13,145 nucleotides of DNA from JABCPE02 sp963516475 (GTDB taxonomy: Bacteria > Bacteroidota > Bacteroidia > Flavobacteriales > Weeksellaceae): positions 1 through 13,145 of the forward strand of contig CAUQBR010000024.1 of assembly GCA_963516475.1 (NCBI GenBank), read 5' to 3'. The translations under genes were made by a program, and so were the position numbers. Under the pieces are notes generated by a model, which saw nothing but the letters and a program-made list of their open reading frames with translations, did not search any database and had not been told where the DNA came from. This document shows, piece after piece, positions 1 through 7,242 of this stretch (position 1 is the stretch's first letter; each line of letters begins with the position of its first letter).

Positions 1-265
1 GCTGACTATTTATAGTGTTTAGAATTCTGTTATTATTATTTTCAAATATTTTATCCGCTCCATCATCATCAAAGTATTTAACTTTTATTACTCCTTCTTT
101 GGAGTCATCTCCATCTGTAATATCAGCTAAAGATATTTTTTTAGTCCCCATAGCGTTTCCACCTTTTATGGCAGAACCATTTTTCAAAAGCAACTGTAAT
201 GAACTAGTCACGATCATTACAACCAACATTTGAAATACTACTTTATGAATTTTTGTTCTTTTCAT
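1..265 (-). CDS. Exported protein of unknown function, N-terminal part only (gene E)
   Basis: The frame opens with ATG at 265-263 and is still open at the left edge, so only the first 88 codons are visible and the stop lies outside. It starts MKRTKIHKVVFQMLVVM: a basic stretch followed by a hydrophobic segment up to about residue 26, which looks like a signal peptide or membrane anchor. No lipobox is seen. The mature part is hydrophilic and rich in Asp and Gly, with a DDDG run near residues 66-69. I do not recognise the family. A close match to the Bacteroidetes promoter consensus sits 34 bases upstream of the ATG, which supports the start and independent transcription. It lies downstream of the damaged accessory genes on the same strand and may belong to the same variable region. 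The open frame on the opposite strand (15-233) is its shadow. Confidence 0.7.
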   Translation of the reverse strand, partial: MKRTKIHKVVFQMLVVMIVTSSLQLLLKNGSAIKGGNAMGTKKISLADITDGDDSKEGVIKVKYFDDDGADKIFENNNNRILNTINSQ

Positions 266-298
266 TTGGACTTTATTTATTATCCTTTTTTGATGTAA

Positions 299-328
299 CA
301 AATGTAGAGATTATTTATGAGAATACAA
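299..328 (-). promoter_or_regulatory. Bacteroidetes-type promoter for gene E
   Basis: Read on the minus strand, the -33 element TTG (328-326) is followed by a 19-base spacer and the -7 element TACATTTG (306-299), an exact match to TAnnTTTG. The -7 box ends 33 bases before the ATG at 265. The same 19-base spacing recurs in two other promoters of this window. Confidence 0.75.
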
Positions 329-413
329 TATTTTTCTCATTTTTTAGTTTATGATATTTAACATATTTTTTAATTCTTTCTAAAAAGCTATTTTTTCGCA
401 AAATAATATTATT

Positions 414-447
414 AAAATAAAAAAAATAACACAAGTTGCGTTATTTT
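414..447 (-). terminator. Probable intrinsic terminator after gene D
   Basis: On the minus strand AAAATAACGC (447-438), loop AACTT and GTGTTATTTT (432-423) can form a 10-bp RNA stem with one G-U pair. T-rich sequence (TTTTATTTT) follows at 422-414. The stem is AT-rich, so it is only moderately stable. It lies between the stop of D (563) and the promoter of E (328), where a terminator is expected. The rest of 266-562 is very AT-rich and holds nothing else I can support. Confidence 0.5.
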
Positions 448-562
448 AAAATTTAGTGTTACAAAATAATACTTTTTCAACCTTCTTTTTTAACCATTTT
501 TAAACAAAATTTGAGATTTTTGGCTTTCATTTTGTTCCATATGTGTTTTTTTATCGAACTCT

Positions 563-1011
563 TTATCCCTCTGGAGGTGGCGGAGGAGGAGGAATTGTAT
601 ATATAAAAACCTCTATTCTTCTATAATATTCTTTGCCTATTTTAAACAAACCACTTCCCCAAAACAAACAATCCTTCGGCAAATTACAGCTCATAAAATC
701 TTGGAGGGAATATACTACATCATTCTTTTTTGATCCATATTCTTTCTTATTTTCCCTTTTTCCCCTATATACTCTTTCGACAGAAAGTATAAGTTCCTTT
801 TGGGTTGATACAGAACAGTTTTCTATCTCCGTTATCTTATCATTATAAATAATCAATTTATATCTATCCTTATAAAGATTATCTCTTCTCTTCTCTTTTC
901 TATTTCATATTTGTCTTTCTCGTCAAGCTGAACTACACATGTCTGTGAGTTGCATAATGATATCTTTAATGAAAGCATTAATATCGTTATATACTTTCTT
1001 ATTTTTCCCAT
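563..1011 (-). pseudogene. Small exported protein with polyproline tail, frame broken at a pentanucleotide repeat (gene D)
   Basis: The ATG at 1011-1009 opens MGKIRKYITILMLSLKIS, a signal-peptide-like start ending near CNSQ. This frame runs 52 codons and stops at TGA 855-853. A second frame, with no ATG of its own, takes over at about 900 and runs to the stop at 563. The two join exactly at a tandem GAGAA repeat (882-895): one repeat fewer, or one extra base, gives a single frame of about 147 codons. That is close to the 142 of the neighbouring gene C, which also begins MGKI and carries a similar C-terminal block (FKIGKKYY in C, FKIGKEYY here). The protein ends in seven prolines followed by EG. 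The function is unknown and the family was not recognised. It starts 27 bases after the stop of C, so it is probably in the same operon. It could be a pseudogene, a phase-variable gene or a sequencing slip. Confidence 0.65.
882..895. repeat. Pentanucleotide tandem repeat (TCTCT/GAGAA, about 2.8 copies)
   Basis: The plus strand reads TCTCTTCTCTTCTC, a 5-base period over 14 bases. It lies at the junction of the two reading frames of gene D. Because 5 is not a multiple of 3, gain or loss of one unit changes the frame, and loss of one unit would fuse the two halves of D. Confidence 0.7.
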
Positions 1012-1038
1012 AGATAATATTATAAATGCTCTCTGCCA

Positions 1039-1467
1039 TTATTCTACAACTGTTCCTATATAGGAGTAATACTTCTTCCCTATTTTGAAATAATTAGCTT
1101 CAAAATTATTTCGCTTCCATATTTTAGTAGGGATTATTATTTTATTTTTTAGCTTTCCGACAGGTTCTAACATAAAATACACCTTTTCTATTTTACATTC
1201 TTTACAATACTCATAAGAAGGATCATAGATGTTATTCATAAGAATAAGTCCATTTCTTTTATTGTAATCAATATTCTCCTCAAAATAGATGCATACTCCA
1301 ATAGAATGGCTGCTTTCTTTTTTTATCTTGATGGAATCTTTTTTGTCAAATTCTATGATAATATCGTCCCTACTAATAATGCTAGAACCAATCTTAACTT
1401 TATCAATATTCTGAGCATTGAATAAATAAGAAGTCAACAATACTATTATCAATATTATTTTTCCCAT
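1039..1467 (-). CDS. Small exported protein of unknown function (gene C)
   Basis: Intact 142-codon gene. I chose ATG 1467-1465 (MGKIILIIVLLTSYLFNAQN) over a TTG two codons upstream because it gives a compact signal peptide, with probable cleavage around NAQ. The mature protein is about 120 residues, mixed charged and beta-rich. It contains a CKEC pair (YEYCKECKIEKVYF) and a C-terminal block FKIGKKYYSYIGT that resembles the end of gene D. The start overlaps by 13 bases the last codons of the B reading frame (to 1455), which suggests translational coupling in an A-B-C-D operon. No family was recognised. Small exported proteins behind a putative secreted peptidase could be immunity or accessory factors, but nothing in the sequence proves this. 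It is the only gene of the four that has no visible lesion. Confidence 0.75.
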   Translation of the reverse strand: MGKIILIIVLLTSYLFNAQNIDKVKIGSSIISRDDIIIEFDKKDSIKIKKESSHSIGVCIYFEENIDYNKRNGLILMNNIYDPSYEYCKECKIEKVYFMLEPVGKLKNKIIIPTKIWKRNNFEANYFKIGKKYYSYIGTVVE

Positions 1468-2118
1468 GTCCAATAGTTTCTTTCGGAAGTGTTTTTATAA
1501 AGTTCTTTTTTCTGATTGGTAAGATTATTCCATGCTTTTGAATCCATTAATCCTCTCCGTGCAATAGATTTATATTCTAAATCGCTACAAACATCCCCAT
1601 GTCTCTATTTCTTGAGCATAGGCTCGTATTTTTTTCTTAACTCTTTATGCATATCACTTTCTATAGAAGTAAAGTTGAAATTATCCCAAATACGCGGATA
1701 ATCCGTACGCTTAGAATAATATTTAACTCCTTCTTTTCCTGTAATTATATAATAAACTTTTTTATTGTCATGTTTGTTCATATAGCCACGGTATTCGTCT
1801 CTGCTTAACACATCATAATTTCCAGAAGGTATAGCATCTAATGCACATACCATACAAGCTTGGGTATAATACGGAGGAGAAATAGGAGCACCCTCCCCCC
1901 TTTTTTTGATCTTATCACTCTATTCCAGTACTGCTCTACCTCTTGACGGCGTATATTAAAACGCTCTGAATTACATAATTCTAATACTTTTTTTCTTCCC
2001 ATTCGTCTTTCTCATTTTTAGCACTCCATTCGTCACTTTTTATTCTTATAAGCGGATCATCCTCTTGCAGTAGTACAAGGGCATTCTGTGCATTAGATAA
2101 ACTAAAAAAGAAGACCAT
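1455..2118 (-). pseudogene. Degraded gene for an unrecognised, probably exported protein (gene B)
   Basis: Three open stretches join into about 221 codons. The first starts at ATG 2118 with the hydrophobic MVFFFSLSNAQNAL. It is short for a signal peptide, and the true start may have been upstream, now fused in frame to the end of A. The frame is lost at an A7 run (1988-1994) and again at an A7G6 run (1895-1907). One added base at each restores continuous reading through RRQEVEQYWNR, PYYTQACMVCALDAIP and DEYRGYMNKHD. An in-frame TAG (1605-1607, possibly from CAG) then interrupts ELRKKYEPMLKK. The same frame stays open beyond it, ending ERNYWTWEK at TAA 1457-1455, which overlaps the start of gene C. 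No known domain was identified. Order and strand place it between the putative metallopeptidase A and the small protein C. Confidence 0.6.
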
Positions 2119-2125
2119 ACCTATG

Positions 2126-4016
2126 CTAATTACATTCCTTAGATGATTTTTTTCGATTTCATGAGCTGTAGTTCTATATTTTTTTCTTTCTTCTTCTGTT
2201 AATTCATTCCATGGGGCAGTTCCTGAAAAACTTAGCCAAACATAGGCTTTTAATTCTTCCGCAGTAAGACTTTTATCAAATTCTGATAAGAAAGAGGTCA
2301 TTACCTCAAATTTTACATCAGCCATATATCTATGATTATAATCTTCTTCTTTATATTTTGAATAATAATCCCATAGCTTATAATATTTTCTTTCAAATAC
2401 TTTTCTAATTTTTTTCCATCATTAGGAAATTTTTCATATATAACTCTATAAATTTCTGCATGCAAAGCCTCATGCATAAAAGTGTCTGCAATAGAAAGAT
2501 TACTTTGGGTGTCAATATGCTTTGGATTAAAAATAATAGTAATTGTTTTATTATCCAATTCTGTTTGAGCAAGCACTTCATCCTTAAGTTCTCCAACATC
2601 AAATATTAAATTTATAGTAGAAAACTTACTATCAAATTTAGATAATATTTTTTGGAACCCTCCTATAGATTTTATCTTATTATAGATGCAGTTTAATCGT
2701 TTATTATTCTTAAACTTTATTGTTGGCTTTATTAAATTAGGGTCTTTCCAGAGTCTTCTATGGTTTCTTTTAAGAGGCTGACATTATCTATTTTCTCCAT
2801 CCTTAGTGCTTTTTCTATTTTAGACCAGTTTTCATTGGGATATAGAGAAACTATTTTACTCAACCCTTTGAAAATAGACAGATAGTCTTCCCAAGAAAGA
2901 AATCTGTTTTGGTCTAAGTATCTTATGCTGTGCTTCATTACTTTCGCATCGGTGGCAGTACCATGTTCTAAGAAATAAGAAAACATCTTCGCAACTCTGA
3001 TGCTGTAATCTACCACTTCTTGATTCGCCACAGTGGGAGTTCGCCTATTATATGTTTCTAAATCATCAAACATACTTTCATGCCCTGCTCCTATGATATA
3101 ACCTATTTTATCATTTAACTTTTTGATATTATTAGGATTATCCATATCATTGTCTTTCATCCAATTTCTCACTTCATTTAGAAGAAGTGAATGTTTAGGC
3201 TCTCTCAAAAAATCTATATAATAAAAGTGCGGGCTCTGGGCTAATTTATTTAATTAGTAATCTGCAAATGCTCCACCCGAAACACTTCCACCACCTTCAT
3301 TACCTCCTTCCACACCTACATAACTCTCTGTAAAACAATGTTCTATAGTTTCTATTTCATAATGAGCGTCGTTTACATATCCAGCATCACAGGATTGCCC
3401 CACTCCATGCCCTCCTCCATTACTACATAAGACCTCATAAGCATAAATCTGCACTCTGCATTTTCTGCCCATTGTATCTATTTGAGAGTCTGTTAGATTC
3501 CTGTTCTTTTCTCTAATTCTTCCTGCTATAGAAGCAGGAGAGTTTATATCATTTAGATCTTCATCTAAAATTATAATTTCATTATGTGGATCTTTGAATA
3601 TATCATTCTTATCTGGATTAGAGGATTTTGGGATTATTTTCAGATATTGTACTTTTAACCTATTATCCTTATTTACTACTATTTGCTGAATAAGATGATA
3701 AGGCTTCTGCGGAGTATAAAAATGAATAGGCAAAGTATATGTAATGGTTTTCTCTTTGGGGATTAATAATCTTACGATATAAAACAGCATCATTAACCTG
3801 ATTAACAAATCCTTTTTCCTTCAATGAGGAAAGAGATTTTTCAACCTTTTGCCAATCAATTTCTTTTTTCACTTTTCGGACATCTATCAATTCCGAAGAA
3901 AAAACCTTATTACTTTGCTCTAAAATACTATGCTCCTTCTCTTGCTGAAGAACATCATATTCATTTCTACAAGATGATAATGCAAATAAAACTAATGCAC
4001 ATATTGTTTTTCTCAT
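2126..4016 (-). pseudogene. Degraded gene for a large lipoprotein with a HEALH zinc-metallopeptidase-like domain (gene A)
   Basis: The ATG at 4016 opens MRKTICALVLFALSSC, a lipoprotein signal with Cys16 as the lipidation site. It lies 9 bases after the guaB stop and behind an AAAAAGG purine stretch. The full gene would encode about 630 residues. Visible parts in order: a charged N-terminal stretch; a beta-rich segment (ITYTLPIHFYTPQKPYHLI); a Cys-containing segment leading to a Gly-rich linker (GGNEGGGSVSGG); a helical region (about 3210-2760); and a C-terminal zincin-like domain with HEALH (codons at 2474-2460) followed by NHRYMADV, where a third zinc ligand could lie. Lesions are one extra base near 3781-3784, a TAA at 3256-3254 with the same frame open on both sides, a lost base near 2740-2747, and a lost base in A7 at 2409-2415. 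The 3' end is uncertain: one more base in A7 2147-2153 would end it at TAG 2128-2126. The peptidase assignment rests on motif and context only. A secreted effector is possible. Confidence 0.65.
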
Positions 4017-4025
4017 AACCTTTTT

Positions 4026-5486
4026 CTATAAAGAATAATTTGGCGCTTCTTGTGTAATAATCACATCGTGAGGATGGGATTCTTTAAGTCCAGAACCCGT
4101 AATTCTTACCATTTTAGATTCTTGCTGCAGTGTTACGATATCTTTCGCACCACAATAGCCCATTCCTGCTCTCAGCCCTCCTGTAAGCTGGAAGATAACA
4201 TCCTCTAATTTTCCTTTGTATGGAACTCGCCCTTCTATTCCCTCTGGAACGAATTTTTTTGCTTCAGACTGGAAATATCTTTCTTTACCGCCTCTCTTCA
4301 TTGCAGAAAGCGAACCCATTCCTTGGTAAGATTTGAATTTTCTTCCTTGGAAAATGATTTCTTCCCCTGGTGATTCATCTGTTCCCGCCAATAGAGAACC
4401 GAGCATCACAGCACCTGCACCACTCGCAATAGCTTTCACTATATCTCCTGAAAGTTTGATACCTCCATCGGCAATGATAGCCACATTGTATTTTTTAGCA
4501 ACTTCATATACATTATATATAGCAGACAGCTGCGGAACTCCTACTCCTGCTACCACTCTCGTAGTACAGATAGAACCAGGCCCTACACCTACTTTTAGCA
4601 CATTTGCTCCTGCTTTTATCAAATCTTCGGCAGCCTGAGCGGTTACAATATTTCCTCCAACAATATCCAAATCAGGGAAATTCTGTCTGATTTCTTTTAT
4701 TTTATCCAAAACTCCCTTGGAATGTCCGTGTGCAGAATCCACCGCGATAATATCCACACCTGCTTCCACCAATGCAGAAACACGCTCAATGGTATCCACT
4801 CCGATTCCTACACCCGCTCCCACTATCAGCCTTCCTGATTTATCTTTATTTGCATTCGGGTATTCTAGTTGATTATCTATATCTTTAATGGTAATCAGAC
4901 CTATAAGTTTATTGTTTTTATCTACAATAGGAAGTTTTTCTACTCTGTTTTTCAGTAGAATTTCCTTAGCTTTTTCTAAATTAACTTCTTCGTTAGAAAC
5001 GATGAGATTTTCTTTGGTCATAAGCTCCTCTACTTTCACAGAGAGATTTTCTTGATATTTCACATCTCGGTTGGTAATTATCCCTACGAGCTTATGTTCT
5101 TCATCCACCACCGGAAGCCCAGAAATTTTGAATTGAGCCATAAGAGCCTTCGCCTCTGCGAGAGTATGATCTTTAGAAAGAGTAACAGGATTAGCTATCA
5201 TCCCATTTTCGGAGCGCTTTACTTGATTAACTTGGGAAGCCTGCTCCTCTATGGGCATGTTTTTGTGAATAAACCCCAGTCCACCGACTCTTGCAAGCGC
5301 AATCGCCATATCAGCCTCTGTCACGGTATCCATTGCCGCAGAAACGATAGGAACATTTAGGGTTATTTTATCCGAAAGTCTGGATTTTAAAGAAACCTGA
5401 TTAGGTAAAACTTCTGAATAAGAAGGAACTAGAAGCACATCATCGAAAGTGATGGCTGTCTCTACAATTTTATCATAAATAGACAT
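4026..5486 (-). CDS. guaB: Inosine-5'-monophosphate dehydrogenase
   Basis: This enzyme catalyses the NAD-dependent oxidation of IMP to XMP, the committed step of guanine nucleotide synthesis in the cytoplasm. The 486-residue length is normal for bacterial GuaB. The N-terminal TIM-barrel start TFDDVLLVPSYSEVLP is followed by a CBS-domain pair at about residues 95-205. The barrel resumes with the phosphate-binding and catalytic loop GPGSICTT, with nucleophile Cys307. Further motifs are ADGGIK (339-344) and YQGMGS (387-392), and the mobile-flap arginine region precedes GRVPYKG. The ATG at 5486 is part of a perfect 15-bp inverted repeat. Upstream, 75 bases away, is a PepSY-like gene on the same strand. 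Downstream, only 9 bases separate its stop from the lipoprotein gene A, with no hairpin between, so readthrough into the accessory genes is likely. Confidence 0.98.
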   Translation of the reverse strand: MSIYDKIVETAITFDDVLLVPSYSEVLPNQVSLKSRLSDKITLNVPIVSAAMDTVTEADMAIALARVGGLGFIHKNMPIEEQASQVNQVKRSENGMIANPVTLSKDHTLAEAKALMAQFKISGLPVVDEEHKLVGIITNRDVKYQENLSVKVEELMTKENLIVSNEEVNLEKAKEILLKNRVEKLPIVDKNNKLIGLITIKDIDNQLEYPNANKDKSGRLIVGAGVGIGVDTIERVSALVEAGVDIIAVDSAHGHSKGVLDKIKEIRQNFPDLDIVGGNIVTAQAAEDLIKAGANVLKVGVGPGSICTTRVVAGVGVPQLSAIYNVYEVAKKYNVAIIADGGIKLSGDIVKAIASGAGAVMLGSLLAGTDESPGEEIIFQGRKFKSYQGMGSLSAMKRGGKERYFQSEAKKFVPEGIEGRVPYKGKLEDVIFQLTGGLRAGMGYCGAKDIVTLQQESKMVRITGSGLKESHPHDVIITQEAPNYSL

Positions 5487-5538
5487 AGCACTTTCTTTGC
5501 AAAATTAAAAAATTTAATTTAAAAAAGAAAGTGCTATG
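5484..5538. repeat. Perfect 15-bp inverted repeat enclosing a second 8-bp one, overlapping the guaB start codon
   Basis: The outer arms are CATAGCACTTTCTTT (5484-5498) and AAAGAAAGTGCTATG (5524-5538), exact reverse complements. Inside, AAATTAAA (5502-5509) and TTTAATTT (5513-5520) pair around a 3-base loop, with 3 unpaired bases on each side between the two stems. The left arm includes the CAT that is the ATG of guaB on the minus strand. In a transcript reading through from the upstream PepSY-like gene, the start codon would be buried in the hairpin. A transcript from the predicted guaB promoter would lack the 5' arm and stay open. It may also act as a terminator for the upstream gene, though no U-run follows it. 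Confidence 0.8.
5500..5507 (-). promoter_or_regulatory. Possible -7 element of a guaB promoter
   Basis: The minus strand reads TAATTTTG, an exact TAnnTTTG match ending 13 bases before the guaB ATG. At the usual 19-base distance the -33 position reads TTC (5529-5527) instead of TTG, so the match is partial. Initiation here would give a leader of only a few bases, which is common in Bacteroidetes. The element lies within the loop region of the inverted repeat. Confidence 0.4.
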
Positions 5539-5561
5539 AGTAACGAATTCAAAATCTAACT

Positions 5562-5996
5562 CTAATCGTCTATTCTAAGGAAATCTCCTTTTAGCGTAAA
5601 CTCAAGGTCTAAATCGTTATCAAGTTCTACTTTTTGTTTATTCCACTCTTTTTCCCAGTGCACTATTTTATTCTTTGGATAGTATTTTCTCACATAAGCC
5701 TGAACTTTAGAAGGAACTACAGAAGAAGGAACGCCACTGTAACTTTTCACTTCTATGATATTTCCATTGCTGCTAAATTCTGCTTTTGTACCATCTTCAA
5801 AATAAACATCATAAACGATTTTACCATCTTCTCTATCTTTGGTCACAGAGGAAATCGCTTTCTTACCAAAATACTTTGTTACATTTCTCTGCACAGCGGA
5901 AGGCATGTCTTTTTTTGAAATTGGCATATCATCCTGCGCAAAAAACAATCCTGTTGCAAATAGTGCGAACATCACACCCAAAATTCTCTTTTTCAT
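5562..5996 (-). CDS. PepSY-like periplasmic protein (beta-lactamase-inhibitor-like fold)
   Basis: This 144-residue exported protein has a clear Sec signal peptide (MKKRILGVMFALFATGLFFA, cleavage before QDD). The mature part contains two similar alpha/beta repeats. The first is about residues 34-84 (AVQRNVTKYFGKKAISSV, then YDVYFEDGTKAEFSSNGN). The second is about 96-144 (KVQAYVRKYYPKNKIVHWEK, then the closing LEFTLKGDFLRIDD). This pattern fits the PepSY-like/DUF2874 family that is widespread in Bacteroidetes. These are small periplasmic proteins of unclear role, thought to bind or modulate other proteins. It sits between the GlmU-like gene and guaB on the same strand, with gaps of about 70 bases either side, so it may be transcribed alone. 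I found no consensus promoter in front of it. Confidence 0.85.
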   Translation of the reverse strand: MKKRILGVMFALFATGLFFAQDDMPISKKDMPSAVQRNVTKYFGKKAISSVTKDREDGKIVYDVYFEDGTKAEFSSNGNIIEVKSYSGVPSSVVPSKVQAYVRKYYPKNKIVHWEKEWNKQKVELDNDLDLEFTLKGDFLRIDD

Positions 5997-6065
5997 ATTT
6001 TTTTATTTTTTATGATTGATTATATAGCAAAAACAATACCTTTTAGCGTTTAAATTGATAAAAAT

Positions 6066-7226
6066 TTATTTGTCATTATATAAATGTGACAAAATACTCT
6101 TATCTTCATCCGTGAAATCAACCTTTCTACGAGCCATTACTTTTTCTATGGTTTCAAATGCCTTATTCAGATTGTACTTTTCATCATCTTTCATACCACC
6201 CCAGCTAAAGCTATTGACTATATTCGGCGGAAATCCACTCTTGAAAATATTGGCAGCCACACCCACTACTGTTCCTGTATTCAGTTGGGTGTTTATCGCT
6301 GTTTTAGAGTGGTCTCCCATTATCAATCCGCAAAACTGAAGCCCTGTATCTATAAATTTTTTCCATTTATAATTCCAAAGTTTCACACTGGCGTAATTAT
6401 TTTTTAAATTGGAAGAATTGGTATCCGCTCCAAGATTACACCACTCACCGATAACCGAATTTCCCACAAAACCATCATGACCTTTATTAGAATAACCAAA
6501 GATGACGATATTATTCACCTCGCCGCCTACTTTTGAGTGAGGGCCAATGGTCGTTGCGCCATAAACTTTGCCTCCGAGATTAAATTTAGAACCTTCACAA
6601 AGGACAATCGGCCCACGAAGATGGCAGCCCTCCATGATTTCTGCATTCTTCCCAATGTATATTTTTCCCGTTTTGGTATTAAGTGTAGAATATTCCACCA
6701 CTGCACCTTCTTCTATGAACAAATCTTCGGTCTTTCCTAAAAACCCATTTGTAGAAGAGAGCGGCTGCGAAGTCCTTCCTTTTGTAAGCAGTTCAAAATC
6801 AAAATCTATCGCTTTATCATTGAAAGAAAATAAATCCGTAGGTTGTTTAAACAACAAGATTTCTCCTTCCACATCCATCATAGTTGTAATTTGATCCAAA
6901 CTAAAATTTCCCACATTGACCTTTGCTGCCAAAAGTTCATTTTCATAAACCAAAGCCTCACCGAGCTGAAGTTCCTTTATCTGCTCCAAGACTTTATCCG
7001 ATGGAATACAATTAGGCGTGATGAACAAGCTTTCTTTTCCCTCTGGTCTAGCAAATTTTTGCTGAAGATAATCCTCTGTGATATAGGAAATTTCATCCGT
7101 ATTCAAAAGCTTTTTCCAGCGTTCAGAAAAAGTAAGAATTCCACATCGCATCTCCGCAACAGGTCTAGTAAAAGTCAGCGGAAGGAAATTTTCCCAATAA
7201 TGGGCATCAGAAAATACTAACTGCAT
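6066..7226 (-). CDS. GlmU-family sugar nucleotidyltransferase/acetyltransferase-like protein (Bacteroidetes type)
   Basis: The 386 residues match the Bacteroidetes GlmU-like family, proposed to supply UDP-N-acetylglucosamine for cell-envelope synthesis in place of canonical GlmU. The N-terminal signature is LPLTFTRPVAEMRCGILTF (residues 16-34). The usual nucleotidyltransferase loop LxAGxGTRM is absent, as is normal for this family. From about residue 165 the protein becomes a left-handed beta-helix of hexapeptide repeats (for example KIYIGKNAEIMEGCHLRGP), followed by VIGEWCNLGADTNSSNLKNN and MGDHSKTAINTQLNTGTVVG, which are typical of the acyltransferase half. A helical tail follows. It lies behind rpmE2, separated by a terminator, and has its own promoter at 7243-7272. 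The exact substrate cannot be read from the sequence. Confidence 0.88.
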   Translation of the reverse strand: MQLVFSDAHYWENFLPLTFTRPVAEMRCGILTFSERWKKLLNTDEISYITEDYLQQKFARPEGKESLFITPNCIPSDKVLEQIKELQLGEALVYENELLAAKVNVGNFSLDQITTMMDVEGEILLFKQPTDLFSFNDKAIDFDFELLTKGRTSQPLSSTNGFLGKTEDLFIEEGAVVEYSTLNTKTGKIYIGKNAEIMEGCHLRGPIVLCEGSKFNLGGKVYGATTIGPHSKVGGEVNNIVIFGYSNKGHDGFVGNSVIGEWCNLGADTNSSNLKNNYASVKLWNYKWKKFIDTGLQFCGLIMGDHSKTAINTQLNTGTVVGVAANIFKSGFPPNIVNSFSWGGMKDDEKYNLNKAFETIEKVMARRKVDFTDEDKSILSHLYNDK

Positions 7227-7242
7227 ATTTTTTTATTTGTAA

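Noticed and set aside
15..233. Open frame of 72 codons on the plus strand.
   Set aside because: It lies opposite gene E, which has a signal peptide and a consensus promoter. The plus frame has no such support.
402..413. AATAATATTATT palindrome.
   Set aside because: Short and purely A/T in a very AT-rich gap; expected by chance.
503..536. Inverted repeat AACAAAAT / ATTTTGTT as a possible terminator of D.
   Set aside because: An 18-base loop, an all-AT stem with a single G-C pair and no following T-run. The hairpin at 414-447 is a better candidate.
569..591. The GGN/CCN triplet run as a tandem repeat or CRISPR-like element.
   Set aside because: It is the in-frame polyproline tail of gene D with mixed third bases, not a spacer-repeat array.
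1516..1701. Open frame of 61 codons on the plus strand.
   Set aside because: It lies opposite the 3' part of gene B, whose reading continues to 1455 with sensible residues. No promoter or family match.
2405..2602. Alternative minus-strand frame overlapping the HEALH region.
   Set aside because: The other frame carries HEALH and connects to both neighbours by single-base changes. This one is Leu/Met/Ile-rich shadow sequence.
563..4016. The idea that all frame breaks are uniform homopolymer sequencing errors.
   Set aside because: Not excluded, but less likely: intact flanking genes carry equally long A and T runs, one break is at a pentanucleotide repeat, one is a gain and two are stop codons.
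4333..5360. Two plus-strand open frames of about 100 codons inside guaB.
   Set aside because: They are antisense shadows of a fully conserved guaB.
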